Below, one piece after another: positions 40,096 through 47,527 of a DNA stretch of 64,000 nucleotides. The position numbers and the translations under genes are program-made. Source of the stretch: CAYNHQ01 sp964397255 (lineage in GTDB: Bacteria > Bdellovibrionota_G > JALEGL01 > DATDPG01); NCBI GenBank assembly GCA_964397255.1, contig CAYNHQ010000003.1, forward strand, positions 124,001 through 188,000. The letters run 5' to 3'. Position 1 is the stretch's first letter; every line of letters begins with the position of its first letter. The notes below the pieces were generated by a model, which was given only the letters and a program-made list of their open reading frames with translations, ran no database searches and had not been told where the DNA came from.

Positions 40096-40818
40096 ATGAG
40101 GAGCTCTATAATAAAAACCAAATTCTGGTTTGTTCATTCATTTTTGTTGATCGGGAGTTTCTGTTTTGTAGTTCTTCCGGCCAGCGCCCAAACCAAACCC
40201 ATACAAAGCAAAAATAAAGTTTTGATAGCGGTCACCTGCGACGGAAGTAAAGTCAGTATTTTCTTCGGCTGGGAGCATGTAGCTGACCTTTGCTATGAAG
40301 ACGTGGTAGGTAGTGGCCCCAATCGGTCCTTAAAGCTCTCATATCGAACCGAAAGTGAGGCAAGGGAAGTTAGCCTGCCGCTTCCAGAATATGACTCAGA
40401 CTATTGGCAGCCCTTTTGGAAAAAGGATGCCCAAAAGCTAAATAAGGAGTCCAGCTTGCCTCCGACAAAGGTTTCATATTTCTTTCGCACCGAAATGTTG
40501 GACAGAAATGGGAGCCAGGACGAGCTCATATATTCCACCTGCATGGAACAGGTTAACGCCTACCAATTAATCGCTTGTGCAATTGTCCCCAGAGAATTTC
40601 GGTCCGACCATTATTCGGCTGATCGACTTGAAATAGAGAGCTTTATCGAGGACCTGGCGGGAAATAATGATGACACAAAAGCTTCGTTGAGGGCCGCTAT
40701 TCGAGTAACCGCGATAGACTCACAATTAAAATCTGAGGCGTATGATCAAGCATTTGATGAGGCTGTGGTGCTCTCAGAACATCGAGCCCCAAAATCGCCG
40801 CAAGCCGCGGCCAAATAA
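40096..40818 (+). CDS. hypothetical exported protein
   Basis: A 240-residue protein with a signal peptide (FLLIGSFCFVVLPASAQ). The mature sequence has beta-rich segments (KVLIAVTCDGSKVSIFFGWEH, KLSYRTESEAREVSLPL) and four Cys, and a charged helical end (IESFIEDLAGNNDDTKASLRAA). No family recognised. It is the outermost gene of the groEL island on this side; 8 bp after its stop a groEL tail copy begins on the other strand. Confidence 0.65.
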   Translation: MRSSIIKTKFWFVHSFLLIGSFCFVVLPASAQTKPIQSKNKVLIAVTCDGSKVSIFFGWEHVADLCYEDVVGSGPNRSLKLSYRTESEAREVSLPLPEYDSDYWQPFWKKDAQKLNKESSLPPTKVSYFFRTEMLDRNGSQDELIYSTCMEQVNAYQLIACAIVPREFRSDHYSADRLEIESFIEDLAGNNDDTKASLRAAIRVTAIDSQLKSEAYDQAFDEAVVLSEHRAPKSPQAAAK

Positions 40819-40826
40819 TTCAACAC

Positions 40827-40907
40827 TCATTCCACCCATACCACCAAGGCCGGCGGGCATGCCTTTATCTTTCTTCTCCGGCTTCTTAGCCACGAGGGTT
40901 TCCGTTA
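40827..40907 (-). repeat. diverged groEL coding-tail copy
   Basis: The minus strand encodes LVAKKPEKKDKGMPAG followed by the Gly-Met repeat. It corresponds to 48980-49063 of the real groEL with only scattered differences. No groEL frame leads into it and no stop codon or terminator follows. Confidence 0.85.
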
Positions 40908-40908
40908 A

Positions 40909-41145
40909 CTACGCCCCACGTCGCTCGGAACGCTTCCAATTAGCCGTAGGCTTTAAACCCAGCGTCGCATAGTCCCTAAGAACATAATTAATAAGCGACT
41001 GATACGGAACTCCCGAATCTTTGGAAAGGTGCTTGAAGTACGAAAGAACTTGAGGATGTAACCGAATGGTTACCGGTTCTTTCAGACGCTTCATATACCT
41101 TGGTTCCGCCTTTTTCAGTTTCGAAAAATCATATTCTTTCTTCAT
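40909..41145 (-). CDS. brnA: BrnA-type antitoxin, second copy
   Basis: A 78-residue antitoxin: MKKEYDFSKLKKAEPRY, then EPVTIRLHPQVLSYFKHLSKD, GVPYQSLINYVLRDYA. This is the classical BrnA ribbon-helix-helix. A strong GGAGG site about 7 nt before ATG 41145 decides the start over a TTG at 41151. It slightly follows the brnT stop (41148). It is more typical of the family than the copy at 9191, and the two BrnTA pairs are not close duplicates. Its own stop lies 1 bp from a groEL tail copy. Confidence 0.92.
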   Translation of the reverse strand: MKKEYDFSKLKKAEPRYMKRLKEPVTIRLHPQVLSYFKHLSKDSGVPYQSLINYVLRDYATLGLKPTANWKRSERRGA

Positions 41146-41147
41146 AC

Positions 41148-41435
41148 TCAATTTCCTCCAAAAGCTGTTGAACGCTCCCTCTTTGTGGCTTTCCGTGCGG
41201 AAATGATTCGTATTGTGGTTCCAGATTCATTCTCGCAGTGAACAACAAGGAGAACACGTCCCTTGTCGGAAAACCCGACGGCGATGTAACGATCTTCCTT
41301 CGCCGAGTGTTCCGGATCGTGAAAAATCTCGATCGGAAAGTTCTCAAAGATCGTTGCCGCCTCTTCAAACGCGACTCCATGCTTCCTCTGGTTTTCCTTG
41401 TTCTTCTCCTCATCCCAGAGAAAACTCAATTTCAT
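41148..41435 (-). CDS. brnT: BrnT-type toxin, second copy
   Basis: A 95-residue RelE-fold RNase toxin: FLWDEEKNKENQRKHGVAF, FEEAATIFENF, DRYIAVGFSDKGRVLLVVH and IIRIISARKATKRERSTA. All family landmarks are present. I start at ATG 41435 because the promoter TTGACG-16-TACAAT places the transcription start on that ATG; the upstream in-frame ATG at 41450 would not be transcribed. The ATGTACA/TGTACAT palindrome over the -10 box is a likely BrnA operator. Confidence 0.92.
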   Translation of the reverse strand: MKLSFLWDEEKNKENQRKHGVAFEEAATIFENFPIEIFHDPEHSAKEDRYIAVGFSDKGRVLLVVHCENESGTTIRIISARKATKRERSTAFGGN

Positions 41436-41469
41436 ATGTACATTGTACATTATTATTTAGAAACGTCAA
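41436..41469 (-). promoter_or_regulatory. brnTA promoter and palindromic operator, leaderless start
   Basis: On the minus strand TTGACG (41464-41469), 16-bp spacer, TACAAT (41442-41447), expected start at the A of ATG 41435. The palindrome ATGTACA-T-TGTACAT spans 41436-41450. Confidence 0.65.
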
Positions 41470-41480
41470 ACTCAGAAAGA

Positions 41481-41551
41481 AACGGCGTGGGATTTCTCCC
41501 ACGCCGTTTGAACTTCAAGAAACCGAACTACTTTTTTAGTAGTCCATATCT
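41481..41551 (-). repeat. copy of groEL stop codon plus terminator
   Basis: Nearly identical to 48903-48972: last codons MDY, TAA, the linker and the hairpin AACGGCGTGGGA/TCCCACGCCGTT. It lacks the preceding Gly-Met tail. 41552-41700, between it and the next promoter, holds no gene I can support. Confidence 0.85.
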
Positions 41552-41708
41552 CGTCGATGGTTACAAGGAGCTTGGCCCGACGAACCTTATCATCGGCACG
41601 ATTTGGGATGGCGGCGGGTTTTCCATTCTGTCGCGATAAGGCGCATGGCGCATTCCTGGGCCAAGTAGTTGTCCATCCCATACTGGTTGGGGCCCCCGGT
41701 CTTGACTA

Positions 41709-41737
41709 TATTTAAATATTCGACGAATATTTAAATA
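41709..41737 (+). promoter_or_regulatory. 29-bp perfect palindrome at the start of the ATPase gene
   Basis: TATTTAAATATTCG, one base, CGAATATTTAAATA, ending 4 bp before ATG 41742. TTGACT at 41702 is a possible -35 box, with the -10 inside the palindrome. It is likely an operator. Confidence 0.55.
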
Positions 41738-41741
41738 ATAT

Positions 41742-42929
41742 ATGAAATTTTCTAGATTGTTGTATCCCGAAATGATCCGGGCCCTACAAAGGGGAAAGAG
41801 CATTCTGCTCCTGGGGCCGAGGCAAACGGGAAAGACGACGCTCCTGGAGGAGCTTACACCTACGCGAGCCGTTTCTCTCGTCTCTCCTCGAGTGAGGGTT
41901 CGATACGAGAAGGACCCTTCGCTCTTGGCGGATGAGATTCGGGCGCTGCCCCGGGCGAAGAAGAAACCGCCTCTTGTGATCGTCGATGAAATTCAGAAGG
42001 TGCCTTCGCTCATGGATGTGGCTCAAGAACTGATCGACAAGAACGAAGCTCAGTTTGTTTTGACCGGCTCTTCGGCTCGCAAGTTAAAGAGAGGAAAAGA
42101 GGTCAACCTTCTTCCGGGGCGAGTGGTCAACCTTCGTCTCGATCCCTTATCCCTGGAAGAAAATATGCCGAACGCTTTGGAAGAACATCTCTTCTCCGGA
42201 GCCCTGCCTGGAATTCGAAAGCTTCCGACATTTTCCGATAAGGAAAACGATCTCCGTTCGTATGTGGAGACCTATTTGGAAGAAGAAGTACGGGAGGAAG
42301 CACTGGTAAGAAATGTGGGAATGTTCGCCCGGTTTCTGGAATTGGCGGGACTGGAATCGGGGAAAGTGGCCAACTTCTCCAAAATTTCGGAAGACGTCGG
42401 TGTATCGTCCGTGACCATTCAATCGTATTACGAAATCTTGGAAGATTGCCTGGTGGCGGAGCGCGTGGATCCGATTACAAAGAGCGCGACACGGAAGAAG
42501 CTCACCAAAGCGAGTCGATTTATTCTCTTCGATATGGGAGTCCGGCGACTGGCGGCCAACGAGGGAACTCATCTTCATCCCGAGAGGTTGGGAGAACTAT
42601 TTGAGCAGTTTATCGCTCTGGAAATCATTCGTTGGCTTCGAATTCACCGCCCTACGGCGCAGCTTCGGTTTTGGCGCGATCCCGACGGGCCGGAAGTGGA
42701 CTGGGTGGTGGAATATGAGGGGAATTATTTTCCCATTGAAGCGAAATGGACGGAGCGACCGACCGAGGGCGATTTTCGGCAAATCAAAGTGTTTCAGAAG
42801 GAATACAAGACTGCGCGAGGCGGATATGTGGTATGCCGGACTCCGGAGCCCTTAAAGTTTCAGTCGAATCTGCGTGCGATTCCCTGGCGAGAACTACCCA
42901 CGACGCTTGCACTTCTTTTTGTAAAGTAA
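41742..42929 (+). CDS. AAA-family ATPase with DUF4143 domain
   Basis: A 395-residue protein of the AAA_14/DUF4143 group. Walker A is LLLGPRQTGKTTLLEEL near residue 25, Walker B VIVDEIQKVPSLMDVAQELID, sensor-like FVLTGSSARKLKRG. The C-terminal part has a winged-helix-like VANFSKISEDVGVSSVTIQSY and a nuclease-like fold (LRFWRDPDGPEVDWVVEYEG, FPIEAKW), resembling PD-(D/E)XK residues D-(x)-EAK. Such proteins are common in genomic islands, with no settled role. The ATG is directly behind a perfect palindrome. Confidence 0.88.
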   Translation: MKFSRLLYPEMIRALQRGKSILLLGPRQTGKTTLLEELTPTRAVSLVSPRVRVRYEKDPSLLADEIRALPRAKKKPPLVIVDEIQKVPSLMDVAQELIDKNEAQFVLTGSSARKLKRGKEVNLLPGRVVNLRLDPLSLEENMPNALEEHLFSGALPGIRKLPTFSDKENDLRSYVETYLEEEVREEALVRNVGMFARFLELAGLESGKVANFSKISEDVGVSSVTIQSYYEILEDCLVAERVDPITKSATRKKLTKASRFILFDMGVRRLAANEGTHLHPERLGELFEQFIALEIIRWLRIHRPTAQLRFWRDPDGPEVDWVVEYEGNYFPIEAKWTERPTEGDFRQIKVFQKEYKTARGGYVVCRTPEPLKFQSNLRAIPWRELPTTLALLFVK

Positions 42930-43013
42930 GTAACACTCCCCGGGGCAAGCCCGACAAGCCTGGTCATGGCACGATTTGGGTCCGAACCGAACGTCCACAT
43001 CTCTTACGACGAA

Positions 43014-44471
43014 TCACAACGGATGCTTCAGGTTTACAAGATGAAGTGCACCATCGCGACCCGTTTCCGCAAATGTAATCCATCTCCGATCGTCGGAAAT
43101 ATCGAATAATTTCCATCCGTGGTATTTGTTCCCACCGATTGGAATGAGCTCCAATTTTGGGCTTCGTTCGTCATTGCGACTAATTTCGGAAACAAGGATG
43201 CGCAGGGGGCCGTCGCCTGCCGCCACAACCAGACTACGACCATCTCCAATCGATAGAGAATCTGCGACGCCAAAAATTCCGGGTTGCGGTCCTTTCACTC
43301 GTCTTAATGATTGCACGTCAAAATAATTCGGGGTTGTAAAATAGAGCATCTGATCCGTTCTCGTGTAACTCACCCAATTTCCTGGAATTCGTCCAAAAAC
43401 TGTGTCTAGAAGGAGGGTGCTTATACCATCGGGAGTTGGAACAAGGCGTATTCGTGCGTCCCGGCCATACCCCCCGTAATCGTGACAAGAAAGTTTCGAG
43501 TCATTTTCCTCGAACTTTAGAAATTTACAGCCGATGTCCAATTCACGCCGATTCAGGATTTTGTGTTGATCTATCGACCATAAAACCAAGTAACTCGCCC
43601 GCGTCTGATCGTCATATCGATAACTGACAGTGCCATCTAGGTTCTTGTGTGGGCCCTCGGGAAACAGGATAGGGAACACAGTTGCAATGAGCTTGTGATT
43701 TTTTGAAATGGCTGCGGAAATTTCGTTGTAGATTGATGCAAGATACGAATTCTGATCCCCCTTCTGTACACCGATCAATTCTCGAAGTTGCTCCGTCTGA
43801 AAAGAGAGAAGTCGCTCCTGTGGACCCACCTCGGGAAATACCCGCGTATGGTAGAGCCCATCAATACAGACGATATCGATCCCCGTCGCGGTTTGATCCC
43901 AAAACAAAAGGGCAAGATCTTTCTGCGTGTTACATGCCGCAGAGATGTGCTGAATCAAAGGTTCCGGTCGGCCGATTTCGCCTAAATTAAGAACAAAAAA
44001 ATTACGAAGAGTTTCAGGTCCAGAGGCAGCACTACCGTCGGTAATATTCCAGACTGAAAAAAGCAGTTTCCCCACACGAATCTCGGCGTTTCCGATCCAA
44101 GACCAATGCCCTGTCATCGGTACGACAACATGGGAGAGGATCTCGTTCGAGCGAATGGGTACATCCGCGATATAAAAAGGGTCCTTTCTGAAATCAAAGT
44201 TAAGGGCTTCTTGATTGGGAAAACGTTGATCTACTTTCACGACCATTCGGTGATATTGGAGCCGTCCACGAAACGTCTTTGAAATCCACTTGTTCTTTTG
44301 CTGGATCTTAGCATCCGACGTTTGAGGCAAAATGGGGTGACCGTTCCAAAAGCGAATTTCGGCGACATATCTTCGGCCACCTTCAGTCGCACATAGTGTT
44401 AGGCCTATCAGTGTGAACACACCTAGAATTCCAATAAGCCCACGACGTAAGTGTTGGCGAATCCGTGTCAT
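43014..44471 (-). CDS. hypothetical exported beta-propeller-like protein
   Basis: A 485-residue protein with an N-terminal hydrophobic segment (LIGILGVFTLIGLTLCA) that may be a signal peptide or lipobox-like anchor (TLCA). Repeated strand patterns (YHRMVVKVDQRFP, LVPTPDGISTLLLDT, MLYFTTPNYFDVQSLR, LEDLS-like SIGDGRSLVVAAGDGPLRI, FDISDDRRWITFAETG) suggest a WD40/TolB-like propeller. Family not identified. It is convergent with the ATPase gene, 84 bp away. Confidence 0.65.
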   Translation of the reverse strand: MTRIRQHLRRGLIGILGVFTLIGLTLCATEGGRRYVAEIRFWNGHPILPQTSDAKIQQKNKWISKTFRGRLQYHRMVVKVDQRFPNQEALNFDFRKDPFYIADVPIRSNEILSHVVVPMTGHWSWIGNAEIRVGKLLFSVWNITDGSAASGPETLRNFFVLNLGEIGRPEPLIQHISAACNTQKDLALLFWDQTATGIDIVCIDGLYHTRVFPEVGPQERLLSFQTEQLRELIGVQKGDQNSYLASIYNEISAAISKNHKLIATVFPILFPEGPHKNLDGTVSYRYDDQTRASYLVLWSIDQHKILNRRELDIGCKFLKFEENDSKLSCHDYGGYGRDARIRLVPTPDGISTLLLDTVFGRIPGNWVSYTRTDQMLYFTTPNYFDVQSLRRVKGPQPGIFGVADSLSIGDGRSLVVAAGDGPLRILVSEISRNDERSPKLELIPIGGNKYHGWKLFDISDDRRWITFAETGRDGALHLVNLKHPL

Positions 44472-44775
44472 TCCTTATTTGTTTCTTCAGTTAGGAAAAG
44501 TTTTCTTTTTATAATTATTGAGTTTGGATCTCGATGATCAACCTGTCAATCTCCGATAGGGGACAAACGGTTCTTGGGGCGGCGCGGGCGAGGTCGGGGA
44601 CCCACGCTCCAAAAGCTGATGGCACAACGGACAAAACAGACGCGTCTTGCATGAAAAAGCGACGACTTGGCGGAACCGGTCTGTTCAGGAAAAATTTCGC
44701 CGTGCCCGTCCGGATTTACATCCTTTACGAAACTTTAACTTGTGCGGCCGCCGCGTCAGGACTATGTAGGGGCTT
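44472..44775 (+). other. intergenic segment with the left 54-bp repeat
   Basis: Apart from the 54-bp repeat (44551-44604) I see no gene here. Short open frames have no conserved features. A GGGG stretch 5 nt before ATG 44776 may serve as ribosome-binding site. Confidence 0.5.
44551..44604 (+). repeat. 54-bp perfect direct repeat, left copy
   Basis: Identical base for base to 45586-45639. It begins CTCCGATAG, which in the right copy is the final Leu-Arg-stop of the 44776 gene. Confidence 0.97.
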
Positions 44776-45594
44776 ATGACGCGCCAAGCATATTTCTACC
44801 TGCTCCTCTTCTCTGTAAGCTTGATCCCCATGCGGGGGAATTCACTCGAATTTGAATGGAAGACGCCGAGTCAATTGGAAGCCAATATTGTTCACACGGG
44901 CGACTATATGACGTACACCGATAATACTTCGCTACCGACAAACTCCCTTTCGGATTTTCTCCGTACCGATGAGGGCCACAAATTATTTCCGTCCTATTCG
45001 GTTTTGTTTCAAGCGATTCCTTCCCCCTTCTTGAAATTTTCACTCAAGAATGAAGAAGATGACGATCCCCCTCATTGTAATGTTCGGATCAATTTGGAAG
45101 GAGGCCTTCTTCGAATTCGCGCAAAAAATGATTTCGGAATGGAACGCACGAAGGAATTACCACTGGTCTTAAGTGGATACGAGGGTTCTTCCGGATTTTG
45201 TTCGCCGAATCCAAATGAATTTAATGGAATCGTCTATCTCGATATGGTCAATTATCACGAGACAGACTACTGGAAACGTGGCGAATCAGGGCTGAAATGG
45301 GCTCTCCCCAATGGATATACCGATGACGGGCTCATCTTTCAATTTGCGTTCGGTCTGCCGGTCGCAGAGGTGCGGGTGAGTCATGGCAAGTTGATGGAGA
45401 TAAAGTATCTCGACGAATCAAGTTTCGAATCAGCGACTTCGTACGGATTAAGCAACGCGACGATCGACTATCGTTTGGAGCCTAAGCTCCATTCACATCT
45501 CGAGCCGTTCTTTCCCGGTTTGCCTGCCGGGAAGAATTTGGAATTGAAAGCCGCCCCGATCTTCTTTCAATTAAGGAACTTTCTCCTCCGATAG
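44776..45594 (+). CDS. hypothetical exported protein within a repeat-flanked module
   Basis: A 272-residue protein with a signal peptide (QAYFYLLLFSVSLIPMRGNS). The mature part has beta-rich segments (HCNVRINLEGGLLRIRAKNDF, NEFNGIVYLDMVNYHETDYW, LIFQFAFGLPVAEVRVSHGKL) and two Cys. No family was recognised. The last three codons and stop lie inside the right copy of a perfect 54-bp direct repeat that also flanks the gene upstream, so the gene sits in a 1-kb module that may have moved recently. Confidence 0.65.
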   Translation: MTRQAYFYLLLFSVSLIPMRGNSLEFEWKTPSQLEANIVHTGDYMTYTDNTSLPTNSLSDFLRTDEGHKLFPSYSVLFQAIPSPFLKFSLKNEEDDDPPHCNVRINLEGGLLRIRAKNDFGMERTKELPLVLSGYEGSSGFCSPNPNEFNGIVYLDMVNYHETDYWKRGESGLKWALPNGYTDDGLIFQFAFGLPVAEVRVSHGKLMEIKYLDESSFESATSYGLSNATIDYRLEPKLHSHLEPFFPGLPAGKNLELKAAPIFFQLRNFLLR

Positions 45595-45639
45595 GGGACA
45601 AACGGTTCTTGGGGCGGCGCGGGCGAGGTCGGGGACCCA
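45586..45639 (+). repeat. 54-bp perfect direct repeat, right copy
   Basis: Includes the 44776 gene's stop codon and runs directly into a groEL tail copy. Confidence 0.97.
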
Positions 45640-45734
45640 TCGCCCATACCCCCCATACCCCCAGGGCCAGCGGGCAGGCCTTTTTCCTGCATCGAAGGCT
45701 TCTCAGCCACGAGGGCTTCTAAAGTGATAAAAGA
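45638..45734 (-). repeat. diverged groEL coding-tail copy
   Basis: The minus strand encodes SFITLEALVAEKPSMQEKG then LPAGPGGMGGMG, the GroEL C-terminus with changes. It shares a CCTGCATCGAAGGCTTCTC variant with the copy at 46311 rather than with groEL itself. Preceded by the 45736 gene and cut off by the 54-bp repeat. Confidence 0.85.
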
Positions 45735-45735
45735 A

Positions 45736-45963
45736 CTAGGCCGCGACATACTCCCTTACATCGACCTGTACGCCCTTCGAGACAGCATCTTTAGCAATCT
45801 CAAGTAAGGCGTGCGTCGTTTTTTCGCCGGTGTAAGCTTCGCCGCAATTTTCACAAACTTGCGCTGGTACCCCCTTAATCACAAGTGTCAATTGATCGCG
45901 CTCCATCGTCACCGTGGTCTGTCCGGGAACCGTTTCCCCTTGTTTGCAGATTACGCACTTCAT
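45736..45963 (-). CDS. YgiT-type zinc-finger antitoxin (MqsA N-domain-like)
   Basis: A 75-residue protein with two zinc Cys pairs, MKCVICKQGE and VCENCGEAYTGE, the YgiT/MqsA N-terminal fold, and a short C-terminal helix, without a helix-turn-helix. It pairs with DUF4258 toxins. An excellent AAGGAGGAAG site precedes ATG 45963, overlapping the toxin stop by 4 bp, which rules out the longer start at 45996. Confidence 0.9.
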   Translation of the reverse strand: MKCVICKQGETVPGQTTVTMERDQLTLVIKGVPAQVCENCGEAYTGEKTTHALLEIAKDAVSKGVQVDVREYVAA

Positions 45964-46244
45964 TTCTTCCTCCTTGTCCGAAAATCCGAATTCCAAATTC
46001 TCGTATCGGGCTGATAAACGGTAATCACGACTTCTTCGTCCGCGTCCGTATTCGAAGCCAATACAATATGAACAAATCGCGACCCGACTTTTCCAAGAAT
46101 TAACCGGCTTGGACAGGGTCGGTCATCGGGGTAAGCCTCGATGATTTCTCCACCTTCAAGCACCGCTCGAACTTCGTCCACCGCAATCCCACGTTCAAAC
46201 ATGCGGCGAACCGCGTGAACACTGAAGATGAGCCGCTTTTTCAT
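45960..46244 (-). CDS. DUF4258-family toxin
   Basis: A 94-residue protein: RLIFSVHAVRRMFERGIAVDE, VRAVLEGGEIIEAYPDDRPCPS, VGSRFVHIVLASN and VVITVYQPDTRIWNSDF. This is the DUF4258 fold, a RelE-like toxin group usually encoded just before a YgiT-type antitoxin, as here. TATGAT/TATAAT sequences lie within 10 nt of the ATG, so the message is near leaderless. Activity is inferred from family context. Confidence 0.9.
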   Translation of the reverse strand: MKKRLIFSVHAVRRMFERGIAVDEVRAVLEGGEIIEAYPDDRPCPSRLILGKVGSRFVHIVLASNTDADEEVVITVYQPDTRIWNSDFRTRRKK

Positions 46245-46310
46245 TGATTATATCATAGCTTACAAATCGAATCGGGAACAATTCGGGGGAATGTCGAAGG
46301 GGAAACCCTA

Positions 46311-46421
46311 TGTCTCGCCCATTCCACCCATCCCGCCAAGGCCGGCGGGCATGCCTTTTTTCTGCATCGAAGGCTTCTCGGCCACAAGTGCTTCCGTGGT
46401 GATGAGAAGTGAGGCGACGGA
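46311..46421 (-). repeat. diverged groEL coding-tail copy, longest
   Basis: About 110 bp matching 48968-49090. The minus strand encodes SVASLLITTEALVAEKPSMQ then the KKGMPAGLGG tail. A deletion removes one Gly-Met repeat and no stop follows. Confidence 0.88.
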
Positions 46422-46433
46422 AAATTGAATCCG

Positions 46434-47078
46434 TCACTTAAAACGCAAGATGCTTCTTATTCGATTGGCAAGAACCTGCATTTCTAGATGGCTCCCCAAG
46501 GCGATCTTTTCCTCTACTTTCCGATCGCCTTGAGAAAATAGGACGCTCACGCACCATTGAATTGACCCATTGGTACCTCCACCGCCATAGAAATAAACAC
46601 ATAAGTTATGAACGTTCGAACTATCAACTTCAATTCGATGATCTCGGCCAAAGATCGGAGAAAGGGAAAGCAGAGTTCCGTTCTCTTTTACTTTGATGTC
46701 ATAAATTCCGGATCTTATCCTGCTCTGAAGCCAAGCCTGGTAGGAAGCGATGAAAATGAGATACAACATTAGAAGTAACCACCCCAGAGCTGCACGGATA
46801 GCGACAGGACTGAAGCCACACACAAAGGCGGATACCACCGCCCAGGCAATCCCCCATCCGACAACCACTACAATCCAAGGAACGGGAACATATTGAATCC
46901 GGGCGACACCTGCAGAATCCGATACAATCGGAAAAATCGGAAGCGACATCGGATCCAGATTTTGCCTTTTCCATTTACGATAAATTCCGATCGCCATCCA
47001 AAAGAGGAGACTAGCGATCGGAATAGAAAAAAGGAGCAAGAGCGGAAAAGCGTAATCTGTCATATAGCCTAAGGACAT
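46434..47078 (-). CDS. hypothetical membrane protein with four helices
   Basis: A protein of about 214 residues. Two N-terminal transmembrane helices (FPLLLLFSIPIASLLFWMAI and a second after a 45-residue loop, WIVVVVGWGIAWAVVSAFV) are followed by another hydrophobic stretch (WLLLMLYLIFIASYQAWL), then a C-terminal beta domain of about 90 residues (LLSLSPIFGRDHRIEVDSSN, VCVYFYGG-like, SIQWCVSVLF). This resembles PH-like or DUF-type membrane proteins; family not recognised. Start ATG 47078 chosen over GTG 47102. It is flanked by groEL-derived copies on both sides. Confidence 0.6.
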   Translation of the reverse strand: MSLGYMTDYAFPLLLLFSIPIASLLFWMAIGIYRKWKRQNLDPMSLPIFPIVSDSAGVARIQYVPVPWIVVVVGWGIAWAVVSAFVCGFSPVAIRAALGWLLLMLYLIFIASYQAWLQSRIRSGIYDIKVKENGTLLSLSPIFGRDHRIEVDSSNVHNLCVYFYGGGGTNGSIQWCVSVLFSQGDRKVEEKIALGSHLEMQVLANRIRSILRFK

Positions 47079-47134
47079 GACACAACTCAAATAAGTTAAC
47101 ACAGAAATCTGAATTCTCCCCTACGAAAACAAAA

Positions 47135-47213
47135 AACGGCGTGAGATTTCTCCCAAGCCGTTTTTGACTTCTTAAGAAGAGAACGGACTGTTTAGTAGTC
47201 CATGTTTCGCGGA
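47135..47213 (-). repeat. diverged copy of groEL stop codon plus terminator
   Basis: Last codons MDY, TAA, then a mutated linker and hairpin AACGGCGTGAGA/TCCCAAGCCGTT with mismatches. No Gly-Met tail precedes it. Confidence 0.75.
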
Positions 47214-47242
47214 CTCATCACACTTCCCTGACGACAAACCCC

Positions 47243-47294
47243 TTGAAAATCGCCCGCATTCTGTGGTATTAATAAAGTATGATAAATAATACCA
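47243..47294 (+). promoter_or_regulatory. mazEF-like promoter and operator over the start codon
   Basis: TTGAAA, 18 bp, TATTAA (47267-47272) puts the start at about 47279, the first base of the ATG. The inverted repeat TGGTATTA (47264) ... TAATACCA (47287) spans the -10 box and the start codon, a likely autoregulatory site. Confidence 0.6.
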
Positions 47295-47527
47295 AATCCA
47301 GCATCACCCTCCCGCCTGAGGAGCTACGTGTTGTTAAACATCTTATGAAGAAGCTTGGCGCAAAGACAAAAGTCGAAGTCATTCGCCAGGGACTCCGGCT
47401 TCTGAAAGAGCGAACGGATCGAAACTCCCTTCGAGAAGCCTTTAAGACAGCTTCTCGGATGACGCGCAAATCCCTGTCGCAGGAACTCCCGGATCTCGAT
47501 CATTTGGCCGGTGAGGGCGTTGACTGA
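47279..47527 (+). CDS. ribbon-helix-helix-like antitoxin of a MazF pair
   Basis: An 82-residue protein: SSITLPPEELRVVKHLMKKLG, KTKVEVIRQGLRLLKERTD, followed by a C-terminal acidic tail for toxin binding. The N-terminal part fits a ribbon-helix-helix DNA-binding domain. The toxin gene starts within its last codons. It has no ribosome-binding site; a leaderless message is predicted. Confidence 0.85.
   Translation: MINNTKSSITLPPEELRVVKHLMKKLGAKTKVEVIRQGLRLLKERTDRNSLREAFKTASRMTRKSLSQELPDLDHLAGEGVD

Noticed and set aside
41552..41700. Short frame (MDNYLAQECAMRLIATEW) on the minus strand upstream of the groEL terminator copy
   Set aside because: Only about 30 codons, no start signals and no recognised family; possibly the remnant of a lost cassette but not supportable as a gene.
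44534..44779. 81-codon frame before the 44776 gene
   Set aside because: Built from the 54-bp repeat and noncoding sequence, with no conserved features.
44551..45639. Direct repeats as a CRISPR array
   Set aside because: Only two copies, 981 bp apart, with a gene between; no spacer ladder and no cas genes.
45567..45749. Open frame encoding a Gly-Met-rich 60-residue protein
   Set aside because: It is the groEL tail fragment read together with the 54-bp repeat; no start signal or independent conservation.
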